DNA from: a virus
Reading direction: 5' to 3' (one strand)
IMG/VR virus record: IMGVR_UViG_3300025598_000176
Span: 1-24,257 of that record
Length of the DNA: 24,257 bases
The position numbers and the translations under genes were made by a program. A model generated the notes under the pieces. It was not told where the DNA came from. It saw only the letters and a list, made by a program, of their open reading frames with translations, and made no database searches. Positions within the stretch are counted from its first letter, which is position 1. Every line of letters begins with the position of its first letter. Of the stretch, positions 1-6,969 are shown in pieces.

Positions 1-400
1 CAGTTGATGCTTGTTGTGAAGTAAGTGTTGCGCTTGTTGTTAATGTTGCCCAAGGCACACTAGGATCAATTTGTGGGTTTCCACCAAGAGCATTTGGATT
101 TGGTAAATTGTTGCTATAACTTGAATTAGTTGATGTAATCAACTGATTACTGCTATTATAAAATTCAATTTTAACGTTTGCTGTATCACTTTGACCAGCA
201 CGACCGCCACCGTTGTGTGCTAGCACACTAAAAGTAAAAGTTCCGCCACCTTGCATAGTGCTATTAAACACTACAAATTGGCTAATTGTTGTTGTTACAT
301 ATGCTGTTGCAATACTATTATAAACTGCTTGCGCATTTGCGTGAGATGACGCAAAAATACCTGCCATTGCTGCAATGGCAATAATAAGTTTTTTTAACAT
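1..400 (-). CDS. Secreted protein with signal peptide, 3' part outside the window
   Basis: This open frame begins with ATG at 398-400 and runs without a stop off the left edge, giving about 133 residues. It is preceded by an AAGGAAA Shine-Dalgarno. Residues 1-24 form a classic Sec signal peptide: basic start (MLKKL), hydrophobic core (IIAIAAMAGIF), and a cleavage site near SHANA-QA. The mature part is Ser/Thr/Asn-rich, with a Gly-rich stretch (STMQGGGTFTF, AHNGGGRAG) that looks like beta structure. I do not recognise the family. An exported phage protein might act in the periplasm, at the cell surface or in lysis, but this is inference. It diverges from the lipase gene at 544, and an AACAAATA element lies 19 bases upstream. 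The missing C-terminus prevents a firmer call. Confidence 0.7.
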   Translation of the reverse strand, partial: MLKKLIIAIAAMAGIFASSHANAQAVYNSIATAYVTTTISQFVVFNSTMQGGGTFTFSVLAHNGGGRAGQSDTANVKIEFYNSSNQLITSTNSSYSNNLPNPNALGGNPQIDPSVPWATLTTSATLTSQQAST

Positions 401-419
401 AATTTTTCCTTGATTTGAT

Positions 420-427
420 TATTTGTT
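420..427 (-). promoter_or_regulatory. Possible late promoter octamer (AACAAATA)
   Basis: The minus strand reads AACAAATA 19 bases upstream of the ATG at 400. It differs from the TATAAATA late-promoter consensus at two positions, so this is the weakest member of the series. Its placement matches the leadered genes elsewhere in the window. Confidence 0.3.
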
Positions 428-514
428 GAAATTATTAAAATAATTGAATCGTTGAAAAACTATGTGTAATTGAATACGAGATATTTAGTCCAACATATAT
501 AACAATTGTGTTCC

Positions 515-522
515 AATAAATA
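515..522 (+). promoter_or_regulatory. Late promoter-like octamer AATAAATA for the lipase gene
   Basis: AATAAATA on the plus strand ends 21 bases before the ATG at 544, with AGGAG (531-535) in between. It is the plus-strand counterpart of the octamers before many minus-strand genes. The 401-543 gap therefore holds two divergent late-type promoters and nothing else I can support. Confidence 0.5.
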
Positions 523-543
523 ATATAAACAGGAGAATCAACT

Positions 544-1302
544 ATGTTAAAAGACCAAAGCCTACCTGAATTAGCAGTTACTATGGCACAAATTGCCAGT
601 GATGCATACAAAGACAATTATTTTGAAGTATTTGATAATCTTGGTTTTACCAAGCATAAGTTCCTTGATAATGAAGGCGCACAAGGTTATGTTGCAGCAA
701 GTAAAACAGAGGTAATTGTAAGTTGCCGTGGAACACAGCCAACACAACCAAATGATTTACTTGCTGATCTTGATACTATTCCTAAACGCCATGGTAAAGG
801 TTGGGTTCATGAAGGATTTCGTCGTGAAGCACGTAAGATTCTTGACCAAGTTTTAGATTGGGTTGCAAAGAACAAAGGCAAAGACATCTATGTTACTGGA
901 CATAGTTTAGGTGCTGCAATGGCACTTTATATCACACAAGAACTAGAATTTGCTGGTTATCCACCAGTAAAACTTATGACATTTGGTCAACCACGTCTTG
1001 GTAACGCAGATTATGTGGAAGGTATTGCAACTGAACATTATCGTTTTGTAAATTGTAACGATATGGTTACACATGTTCCACCAAGTGCGCTGCTATTCAA
1101 GCATCATGGCACATTATGCTATATCAACTTCTATGGCAATATCCGTCCGCTAAGTCGTTATCAACGATTTAAAGATAGCATGAGAGCGCATTGGCGTTGT
1201 TGGAAGAAAGGTCAGTTGTTTGATGGACTATATGACCACAACATGAGTCTTTACATTGATAAGTTAAAGAATATACGTGACACGGGACAAAGCATTAATT
1301 AA
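544..1302 (+). CDS. Class 3 (fungal lipase-type) alpha/beta-hydrolase, probable lipase
   Basis: This 252-residue protein matches the lipase class 3 fold motif by motif. It has an oxyanion-region strand IVSCRGTQ (58-65), VHEGF (88-92), and the nucleophile elbow TGHSLGAA with Ser121. These are followed by TFGQPRLGN (146-154), VNCNDMVTHVPP with Asp173 and, near the C-terminus, YDHNM with His232. Ser121-Asp173-His232 form a complete catalytic triad. Such enzymes hydrolyse ester bonds of acylglycerols or phospholipids. No signal peptide or membrane segment is visible, so it is cytoplasmic or carried in the virion. AGGAG lies 8 bases before the ATG. It is the only plus-strand gene in the left half and its stop overlaps that of the SleB-type hydrolase by three bases. 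Acting on membrane lipids during lysis or entry is an inference; the substrate is unknown. Confidence 0.88.
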   Translation: MLKDQSLPELAVTMAQIASDAYKDNYFEVFDNLGFTKHKFLDNEGAQGYVAASKTEVIVSCRGTQPTQPNDLLADLDTIPKRHGKGWVHEGFRREARKILDQVLDWVAKNKGKDIYVTGHSLGAAMALYITQELEFAGYPPVKLMTFGQPRLGNADYVEGIATEHYRFVNCNDMVTHVPPSALLFKHHGTLCYINFYGNIRPLSRYQRFKDSMRAHWRCWKKGQLFDGLYDHNMSLYIDKLKNIRDTGQSIN

Positions 1303-1817
1303 CGATCACCGTGACCATGGTGCATAATATAAGCATCTATATCAGTGTAAAAATAATGATGTCCTATTTTTACTAAAAAGATAAGATTTTTATCTTTGCG
1401 AGGTTTGTTGCTAAAATATAATGCACCAAGTGTTGGATCAAATTGGTAAGAAGAATATAGCACCATCATAGCTATGCTGTAAAAGTCAGCATTTTTTTCC
1501 ATATCTACTCGTGTAAATGGTGAACAAATAAATGTAAATTGGCAATCGCTGCCTTGCTTTTGATAAACAATTTTACATGCTGTGTTTGGAAATTTACCAC
1601 TATATAATCTGTTACGGATTACCCATGCAACAGCTACTTGTCCTTTCCAATCTTCGCCGCCAGCTTCGTTTTTAATAGCTTGAGCTACACACTCACTTGG
1701 AAACTCCAGTGTGGATTGTTTTTTACTAATCATATATTGTGATGGGAGTGGGTCTTGTGCCGCAACAGAATAACTCACTGTTAGGAATATTGCCAAAGAC
1801 ACTAAAAATTTTTTCAT
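1299..1817 (-). CDS. Exported SleB-type cell wall hydrolase (Hydrolase_2 family)
   Basis: I start this gene at the ATG at 1815-1817, giving 172 residues, because it opens with a signal peptide (MKKFLVSLAIFLTVSYSVAAQ); 18 more in-frame codons upstream would overlap the tmRNA. The mature domain has the SleB/CwlJ hallmarks: CVAQAIKNEAGG with the presumed catalytic Glu, GQVAVAWVIRNRL, FPNTACKIVYQKQG, CQFTF, GALYFSN, and a terminal IGHHYFYTD. Enzymes of this family cleave peptidoglycan glycan strands, so with Sec export this is a candidate signal-type endolysin. The Shine-Dalgarno is poor: GTGGGG ends only two bases before the ATG and lies in a hairpin (1821-1838). No promoter of its own is visible, so it is probably transcribed with the tmRNA upstream. 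Confidence 0.85.
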   Translation of the reverse strand: MKKFLVSLAIFLTVSYSVAAQDPLPSQYMISKKQSTLEFPSECVAQAIKNEAGGEDWKGQVAVAWVIRNRLYSGKFPNTACKIVYQKQGSDCQFTFICSPFTRVDMEKNADFYSIAMMVLYSSYQFDPTLGALYFSNKPRKDKNLIFLVKIGHHYFYTDIDAYIMHHGHGDR

Positions 1818-1820
1818 AGC

Positions 1821-1838
1821 CCCACATAAAAAAGTGGG
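1821..1838 (-). other. Hairpin between tmRNA and the hydrolase start codon
   Basis: CCCAC (1821-1825) and GTGGG (1834-1838) pair across an A/T loop. On the minus strand the stem covers the only G-rich sequence before the hydrolase ATG. It could mark the 3' end of the tmRNA coding piece, limit translation of the hydrolase, or both. It has no trailing U-run on the minus strand, so it is not a standard terminator. Confidence 0.45.
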
Positions 1839-1875
1839 CCCGTTCTGTTTCGAGGTGGAACCCATACCCAATGAA

Positions 1876-1920
1876 TTACGCTACAAGAGCGTGTTCAAAT
1901 GCGAAGTTATCGTTCGCTGC
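1876..1920 (-). other. tmRNA proteolysis tag reading frame, (A)ANDNFAFEHALVA-stop
   Basis: Fifteen codons from GCA (1920-1918) to TAA (1878-1876) encode AANDNFAFEHALVA. Resume could be at GCA or the following GCG; by analogy with known tags the encoded peptide is probably ANDNFAFEHALVA, added after the charged alanine. ANDNFA is the alphaproteobacterial tag start. The C-terminal ALVA is close to the usual ALAA and fits ClpX recognition of a small hydrophobic end. Confidence 0.9.
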
Positions 1921-2002
1921 GTTTACTTTTTTTTGGTCTATAAAGCAACCAACCTACTATCTACTTCAACCCTTTCAACGTCAATCGATCCCTTGCTGGC
2001 CC

Positions 2003-2069
2003 AACAAAGATACATTGGTCGATGCGCTCTAGTTATCCCTTTATCGCTATTAGGGAACCAATGTATCTA
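2003..2069 (-). other. Intervening loop of the permuted tmRNA precursor, with 12-bp inverted repeat
   Basis: Between the CCA end of the acceptor piece and the 5' end of the coding piece lie 67 bases. AGATACATTGGT (2008-2019) and ACCAATGTATCT (2057-2068) are perfect inverted repeats that extend the acceptor stem, and a smaller TCCCT/AGGGA stem (2036-2040/2052-2056) lies inside. In known permuted tmRNAs this loop is excised, with RNase P making the 5' end of the coding piece; the base before 2002 is the expected cut. Confidence 0.85.
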
Positions 2070-2136
2070 TGGTGGACCAGGAGGCAGTCGAAGCCTCGTC
2101 TTGCCCATCTATTAGTTGCTATCAACGATAGTATAT

Positions 2137-2144
2137 TATTTATA
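2137..2144 (-). promoter_or_regulatory. T4-type late promoter TATAAATA for the tmRNA
   Basis: The minus strand carries the exact T4 late promoter octamer TATAAATA. A start five to seven bases downstream (about 2131) falls just before the segment needed for the acceptor piece helix. This suggests the tmRNA is made late, by polymerase carrying a phage late sigma factor. Confidence 0.7.
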
Positions 2145-2156
2145 GCAGCTTTTTTA

Positions 2157-2621
2157 TTATTTGTCAAGAACAAAAGGATTTGTTTTTTTCATTACCGACT
2201 TTAATCTTCCTCGATTCCAGCCCGTTGGATAATCTTCTAATGAATATTGACCTTCAATATTTCCATCATTGAACCAATATCTTTTATTTCTAATTTTTCT
2301 TCCATCTATTCCTTTTGGGTATGGCGATGGAATACCTTTGTCAATAAATTTTCCTGTTGAAGATATTTTTGGTTTTTTTGCAATTTTTCTACCTTTTTTA
2401 CCGCCTTCAATCATTGCGATATAAGAACATTCATCGCTTGTAATTAAGCCAAGTAATCCTTTATATGCAATGAGGTCTTGCCAATGACCGTGCTGTTCAT
2501 ATAATATTCTATGTGCTTCTGCGTGTTCTTCTATTGAGAGTTCAATAATATTGGATGGGTCATTTGTACCACCCATATGTTTTGGTATAATGTGATGTTT
2601 ATGTTTAATTCTGCCGTTCAT
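2157..2621 (-). CDS. HNH family homing endonuclease, free-standing
   Basis: The 154-residue protein opens almost directly with an HNH fold. HHIIP (9-13) is followed by a GGTNDPSN loop with Asn24, then a helix with H33 and H37, the typical phage HNH layout. The C-terminal half is basic and contains GRKIRNKRYWFNDG, plausibly a DNA-binding segment. Such proteins nick or cut a specific site and spread by gene conversion, often into neighbouring conserved genes. It lies between the tmRNA and the baseplate lysozyme gene, so either could be its target. There is no Shine-Dalgarno, and a CCTAAATA octamer ends only five bases before the ATG, fitting a leaderless late transcript. A shorter start is unlikely because the histidines lie so close to the N-terminus. 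Confidence 0.8.
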   Translation of the reverse strand: MNGRIKHKHHIIPKHMGGTNDPSNIIELSIEEHAEAHRILYEQHGHWQDLIAYKGLLGLITSDECSYIAMIEGGKKGRKIAKKPKISSTGKFIDKGIPSPYPKGIDGRKIRNKRYWFNDGNIEGQYSLEDYPTGWNRGRLKSVMKKTNPFVLDK

Positions 2622-2626
2622 AATAT

Positions 2627-2634
2627 TATTTAGG
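2627..2634 (-). promoter_or_regulatory. Late promoter-like octamer CCTAAATA, leaderless spacing
   Basis: CCTAAATA on the minus strand ends five bases before the ATG of the HNH gene, which has no Shine-Dalgarno. The same octamer precedes the genes starting at 17080 and 21383. Confidence 0.45.
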
Positions 2635-2665
2635 ATAGACAGAAATAAGTTTAGGATAGACAGAA
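2629..2665. repeat. Two direct copies of a 16-base repeat between genes
   Basis: TTTAGGATAGACAGAA occurs at 2629-2644 and again at 2650-2665, a 21-base period, filling the gap between the lysozyme gene stop and the HNH start. The first copy overlaps the CCTAAATA octamer. It could be a footprint of endonuclease insertion, a regulatory repeat, or slippage. Confidence 0.75.
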
Positions 2666-5600
2666 TTATTTTCTAATAACGGTAGTTTGACCATCAGGAC
2701 CAGCCACACCCCAAGGTGCAACAATGTTACGGTCCATGCTTGTATTTGTAACTTGCAATAATTGGTTGAATACTGCTGTAAATTTGCCCAATAATCCATT
2801 AAGACTTATACTGCCTAATAGTGTAGCACCCAACGCATCAATATTTGTTGGAGTAATCTGAGATAACATTTCTAACGTGCCATAAACCATTTGGTCAGTA
2901 TTAAAAGGATTATCATATTTTGTGGTGCCTATATTTCCATAAAGCATTTTATTAAGGATGCTCATAAGTGTAGCCACAAAAACATCATTATTTGTTAGAA
3001 CCAAACCTTTTTCATTAATTTCAGCAAATGGAATTTGATTGCGATTTAAACCAATAATATATGCTTGATTACCCACAACAATAATATTGCTGTCAACTGC
3101 TTGTTTTAATAAATTAAGTCCAATATTTTGACGCACTTGTTGACTTACGTTTGACCATTGTAAATCATAATACGTTTCATCAGCTTGAGCAGGTAGCATG
3201 GTGCTTGGATTATAGCCAGCGTTAATAAGTGCAGTGTTGCGTGTATCAACATAAATGTCTTGTGGTGTTTGTGGTATATATTGATCTGCAAGATGGTCTG
3301 GCACTATTGGTAAATTACCAGTATAAGCTGCAAGATAAAAACTACCAGGATCACGATAATATTGACTGTGAGGCAATTTAAATCTCTCTACGTTAACACC
3401 AAGTGGTTCAAGCGCAGCAGCATTACGACCCATACGCATTGCACCTTTAATTGCATCACCATAAATGTTATCACTTGCTACACGTTCTAGGTATTCACCA
3501 ATTTGTCCATAGCCATTTTGCTGGCCATAATATGGTAATCCATCGGCAAATACATAAGCATTAATAGGATTATTAGTATTATATTGTTCAAACAAATTAA
3601 TACCAAAATTAGTAATATGATGATTTTCTTTTAAGATTTGTGAACAACTTGCAGTATGTGCTTGTTCACATGCTTGGATTGCGGCTTGTATAGTTGGGTC
3701 AGTGTTGTTTTTAATTGAAGTCAATTTTGATTCAATTTGATTCACAAGTGCGAAAACTGCATCATCAAGTGTTGTATATGTAATACCATTAATCACAATA
3801 GTGTCTGGACTTGAAGGTTGACCACCACCACCAGAGTTGCCTGGAACATGATAGCCACCAGTTAACAAAGTTTGTAATTGAACTACTAATCCATTTAACG
3901 CCTGACCATCAGCAGTCCCCATAATTTTATTATTTGCATCAATAATATATGGTAGCGTATCGTTATGAACATATCCAGCTGGTGTTCCAATAAAATCAGC
4001 CATTGTTATTTCGCCAATACTACCACCACCAAAACCCCATGTTTGATAAAGTTTATCAGTCGCTCCTTTATACATTGGTGTGCTCATTTGACTTAAATGA
4101 TTTAAGTCTAAACCAGCATCGGTCTTACTCAATGCAGTTCCAACTTCCTGAAAAGTTTTTGCTTTTGTAATCCCAAGACTTATAAAATGCTGACCTAAAT
4201 CACTAAATGATTTGCTTGGACTTGTAGCTGCAAGGTTGGGACACATGTGATTCAAATCTGTTAGCTGTCCAAGATGGTCTAATGGCACTCCCACATTAAA
4301 AGCACTACTAACTGCACCAACTGCTGTTGGGTCAGTAATATTATTCAAAATATTTTGAACTTTTGTATCATGCAGCGGATTATCAATACCAGCGAGTGGA
4401 ATATTATTTTTAACAAGTTGTTGGGTAAGTCCTGTTACACTACCCAAGCCAGCAGTAACTATTTGATTTGCAATATTACTTGGTTGTTGTAAACGTAATA
4501 AATTTGTTGTTACAAAAGTTCCTATATTGGTTAAATCACTAGCAGCAGCGGGTAAATTACTTGTTAGCGCACTCATACCAAAGCTAACAACACCATTATT
4601 GTTTAAAAAATTAGCACCAAGACCGCCAGGTCTATTTGCACCAAATGCAAGACCAGCAGCTTCACTAACTGCACCTACAACATTATTTGCAATTCCACCA
4701 TAGGCATTAGTAATACCAATTTGCTGCATAAACGCAGTTGTTCCACCAAATGCTGCACCACCAATCATGTTATTAGCAACACGATTAATCATACCATTTA
4801 AGCCACCATTTACTGCAAATTGTTGGATAGCATTAGGCAAAGCAAGTGGGTTTTGCAATACACCATTAAGCGGACCAAGTAAACCACCAACCGCACCGCC
4901 GAGTGCACCATTTACTACATTAGTGATACCACTTGGTAATACGCCAGTTAAACTTGGTAAAATATTAGAACCGATTCCACTAAGTGCATTCAATGCGCCA
5001 CCACCCAATGACGTAAGCGGACCAGCAACTTGACCTAAAACTTGTGATAGTCCACCACCTAAAACGTTTCCAATAGAACCAAGTGCTCCACTCATGGCAC
5101 CAGTGATACCAGTAGCACCAAGTGCACCAGTCAACCCACCAAGAACACTATTCAATCCTAAACCTAAACCACCAAATAAACCAGCACCAGCTATCGCACT
5201 TAAAATACCTAAACCGCCACCTGCGCAACCTGCGCCTGTGCCAGGTGCTGCACCTTTGGCATTTGCTGGTAAGTTTGCACTTGGTCCACCTTTGCTAACT
5301 TGGCCATTATAAGTGCCGTTGATAAGAGCAGCTTCATCAGCACGACGACCTGGATTACTACTTAAGGCTCCAAGTTGATCTGCCATTGCATTACTGTCAC
5401 CACTTTGTGCAGCAGCAACTGCATCACTCAAGCAAGAACTGCCTGGTCCATAATTATAGGCAGCATCAACATAAGCTGCTTGTTGTTCTGGCGTCATATT
5501 GTCCCAAGCTGGTCCAATACGATTAGCAATCGCAGGTGCATATGTGTTTACAATCTGCTGTTGCATCAAATTTTGTGCATCAGCTTGACTAATTGTTTGA

Positions 5601-5746
5601 CCAGGTTGCACTGGACTACCATCTAAATTATAGTGATTACCATAACCAATAGCATAACCATTGACATCATAATATGGCGTTGAACGAAATCCTTCGTGAC
5701 TTGCAATAAAACTTGATGTAAGTGACGGGTCTTTAAGTGTAGTCAT
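2666..5746 (-). CDS. Baseplate/tail-associated lysozyme protein (GH24 muramidase domain, large)
   Basis: The 1026-residue protein begins with a phage lysozyme domain (about 1-150): SHEGF with catalytic Glu18, YYD with Asp27, GYAIGYG, then AAYNYGPG and NPGRRADEAALINGTY. This is followed by a Gly/Ala/Leu-rich hydrophobic stretch (about 170-460) with repeated GGLLG/GALG units and a long C-terminal region (about 470-1026) I do not recognise. GH24 domains cut peptidoglycan; in T4, gp5 carries one in the tail spike to pierce the cell wall. The position directly after a structural protein and a PAAR tip gene supports a virion role. The residue matching T4 lysozyme Thr26 appears to be Ala32, so activity may differ. 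The start overlaps the upstream gene's stop in an ATGA arrangement. Confidence 0.82.
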   Translation of the reverse strand: MTTLKDPSLTSSFIASHEGFRSTPYYDVNGYAIGYGNHYNLDGSPVQPGQTISQADAQNLMQQQIVNTYAPAIANRIGPAWDNMTPEQQAAYVDAAYNYGPGSSCLSDAVAAAQSGDSNAMADQLGALSSNPGRRADEAALINGTYNGQVSKGGPSANLPANAKGAAPGTGAGCAGGGLGILSAIAGAGLFGGLGLGLNSVLGGLTGALGATGITGAMSGALGSIGNVLGGGLSQVLGQVAGPLTSLGGGALNALSGIGSNILPSLTGVLPSGITNVVNGALGGAVGGLLGPLNGVLQNPLALPNAIQQFAVNGGLNGMINRVANNMIGGAAFGGTTAFMQQIGITNAYGGIANNVVGAVSEAAGLAFGANRPGGLGANFLNNNGVVSFGMSALTSNLPAAASDLTNIGTFVTTNLLRLQQPSNIANQIVTAGLGSVTGLTQQLVKNNIPLAGIDNPLHDTKVQNILNNITDPTAVGAVSSAFNVGVPLDHLGQLTDLNHMCPNLAATSPSKSFSDLGQHFISLGITKAKTFQEVGTALSKTDAGLDLNHLSQMSTPMYKGATDKLYQTWGFGGGSIGEITMADFIGTPAGYVHNDTLPYIIDANNKIMGTADGQALNGLVVQLQTLLTGGYHVPGNSGGGGQPSSPDTIVINGITYTTLDDAVFALVNQIESKLTSIKNNTDPTIQAAIQACEQAHTASCSQILKENHHITNFGINLFEQYNTNNPINAYVFADGLPYYGQQNGYGQIGEYLERVASDNIYGDAIKGAMRMGRNAAALEPLGVNVERFKLPHSQYYRDPGSFYLAAYTGNLPIVPDHLADQYIPQTPQDIYVDTRNTALINAGYNPSTMLPAQADETYYDLQWSNVSQQVRQNIGLNLLKQAVDSNIIVVGNQAYIIGLNRNQIPFAEINEKGLVLTNNDVFVATLMSILNKMLYGNIGTTKYDNPFNTDQMVYGTLEMLSQITPTNIDALGATLLGSISLNGLLGKFTAVFNQLLQVTNTSMDRNIVAPWGVAGPDGQTTVIRK

Positions 5747-6969
5747 GAAACATTAGTCCTGCTAAATGTAGGCGGTGTCCAAACAACACCATTTGGATAA
5801 TATGTATCTGCGTGTGCATTTAACAAACCAGGTATTGCAATAGGAGCACCAGTAGCAACTAATTTTTTAAGACCTTGCGGTTCTTTGCGCAATTTAACAT
5901 CTTGATTAATGCTTAAGTTAGTTCCACTATTATCTTTGAGTTGTTTAAGTGGTGTATCAGCAGTAAAGTAACTTATTGCGCCATTATATGTGTCAGTTAC
6001 ACGAGGAATAGAGTTAGCGTTAATAAATTTAGTTGCATAATCAGCAGCAGTTTGAGGCAATAGATTTGTAGGAACATTATAATTATTAGGATCGGCGTTA
6101 AGCACTGCTGCTTTAAGTTCGTCAGAATTATGTAGCGAATCATGAACATAACTCAAATCAGTACCAAATGCGGTTTGGTTTGTATCAAAATCTTTAACAA
6201 CAAAATTTACACCAGTTGCTGTTATAGTGGTTCCAATATTATAATTAGTATTGCCAATGTTGCTTGTTCTTGTGTAGATACTTGCTGGTAAATTAACTAA
6301 AACACCTGTCACACTGTCAGGAATTGGTGGATGATAATTGTTTACAATACTTACATTAGGTAATAATCCACTGCGTGTCCAACTAAACAATTTTGAATTA
6401 ATATTAGTTAAACCGCTAAAAAGATTTGGTTCATTAAATGCTTGTCCTGGTCCAAAGTTACTTGTTGCGTATGACAATGGCACGTTATAGTATTGAAGAT
6501 TACTAACATTTGCAAGTGAGTTTGTGTTGAGATATAAACTTGTATTACTTGTAATTAACTCAACAGTTCCAACATAAGTGTTAGGACCAGCAACGCTATT
6601 TGCAATCCATAATTGGTCACCATAATTTAATTCAGTAGAAAAATGTGTGCCAATACCCGTAACGTTGCCATTAGCAGTGTATGCTGTAATGTTACCAGTA
6701 GTATAATATGTATATGTAAAATTATTTGCAACTACTGGACGATAATTAAAACTGCTGCTATTAAGAGCTAAATTAGCATTTGTGCTTAAAAGTAAACTTG
6801 TATTACTAAACACATAACTTACATAACCAACAAACACACTGGTTGCATTACCAATAACACTACCAGGTTTTAATTGCGTTAAAAAAGTAGTTCCACTACC
6901 AAAAACATTGGCATTGCCAGTAAAAGATGTAATTGTACCAGTGCCGCTAGTGTAATTTCCTAATGCCAT
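5743..6969 (-). CDS. Phage structural protein with duplicated N-terminal repeat, probable baseplate/tail component
   Basis: This 408-residue protein is rich in Asn, Thr, Ser and Gly and predicted beta-rich. Two repeats of about 60 residues cover residues 9-66 and 90-152. Each has a T-G-x-I-T-x-(F/Y)-T-x-x-x-N-V start, a (F/H)-x-(T/S)-x-L turn, and ends SNTSL-(L/Y)-L. A Pro-rich link (YHPPIPDS) and a less repetitive C-terminal half (about 240-408) follow. I do not know the family. It is translationally coupled at both ends: its start overlaps the PAAR gene's stop and its stop overlaps the lysozyme start. That placement, between the spike tip and the lysozyme protein, points to a baseplate or spike-associated role. 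Confidence 0.7.
   Translation of the reverse strand: MALGNYTSGTGTITSFTGNANVFGSGTTFLTQLKPGSVIGNATSVFVGYVSYVFSNTSLLLSTNANLALNSSSFNYRPVVANNFTYTYYTTGNITAYTANGNVTGIGTHFSTELNYGDQLWIANSVAGPNTYVGTVELITSNTSLYLNTNSLANVSNLQYYNVPLSYATSNFGPGQAFNEPNLFSGLTNINSKLFSWTRSGLLPNVSIVNNYHPPIPDSVTGVLVNLPASIYTRTSNIGNTNYNIGTTITATGVNFVVKDFDTNQTAFGTDLSYVHDSLHNSDELKAAVLNADPNNYNVPTNLLPQTAADYATKFINANSIPRVTDTYNGAISYFTADTPLKQLKDNSGTNLSINQDVKLRKEPQGLKKLVATGAPIAIPGLLNAHADTYYPNGVVWTPPTFSRTNVS

Larger units (their letters stand above)
1835..2131 (-). ncRNA. ssrA: Circularly permuted two-piece tmRNA (transfer-messenger RNA)
   Basis: Read on the minus strand, the order is acceptor piece, intervening loop, coding piece: the permuted arrangement known in alphaproteobacteria. 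The acceptor piece (about 2131-2070) has a T-arm GAGGC-TTCGACT-GCCTC (2097-2081), then CTGGTCC (2080-2074), discriminator A and an encoded CCA (2072-2070). The coding piece begins GGGCCAG (2002-1996), which pairs with CTGGTCC over all seven positions, with a G3-U70 wobble, the alanine identity signal. It is followed by GGGATCGATTGACG, resembling the conserved tmRNA 5' segment. TTGGTTGC (1952-1945) can pair with GCAACTAA (2119-2112) in the long helix joining the pieces. The tag frame is at 1920-1876, and a hairpin-forming stretch (1864-1835) follows it. tmRNA rescues stalled ribosomes and tags proteins for ClpXP. The outer ends are estimates. Confidence 0.93.

Noticed and set aside
435-617. Minus-strand 60-codon frame over the lipase start
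   Set aside because: It covers the divergent promoter region and the lipase N-terminus and has no ribosome site.
2070-2097. A possible tRNA 3' half (T-arm and CCA) on the minus strand
   Set aside because: No matching D-arm, anticodon arm or 5' acceptor strand lies upstream. The partner strand is downstream at 1996-2002, as in a permuted tmRNA.
1834-2204. Plus-strand open frames across 1834-2204
   Set aside because: They run antisense through the tmRNA, have no ribosome site and encode no recognisable protein.
4767-5312. Plus-strand Pro-rich frames inside the lysozyme gene
   Set aside because: They are reverse-strand images of Gly-rich codons in the real gene.
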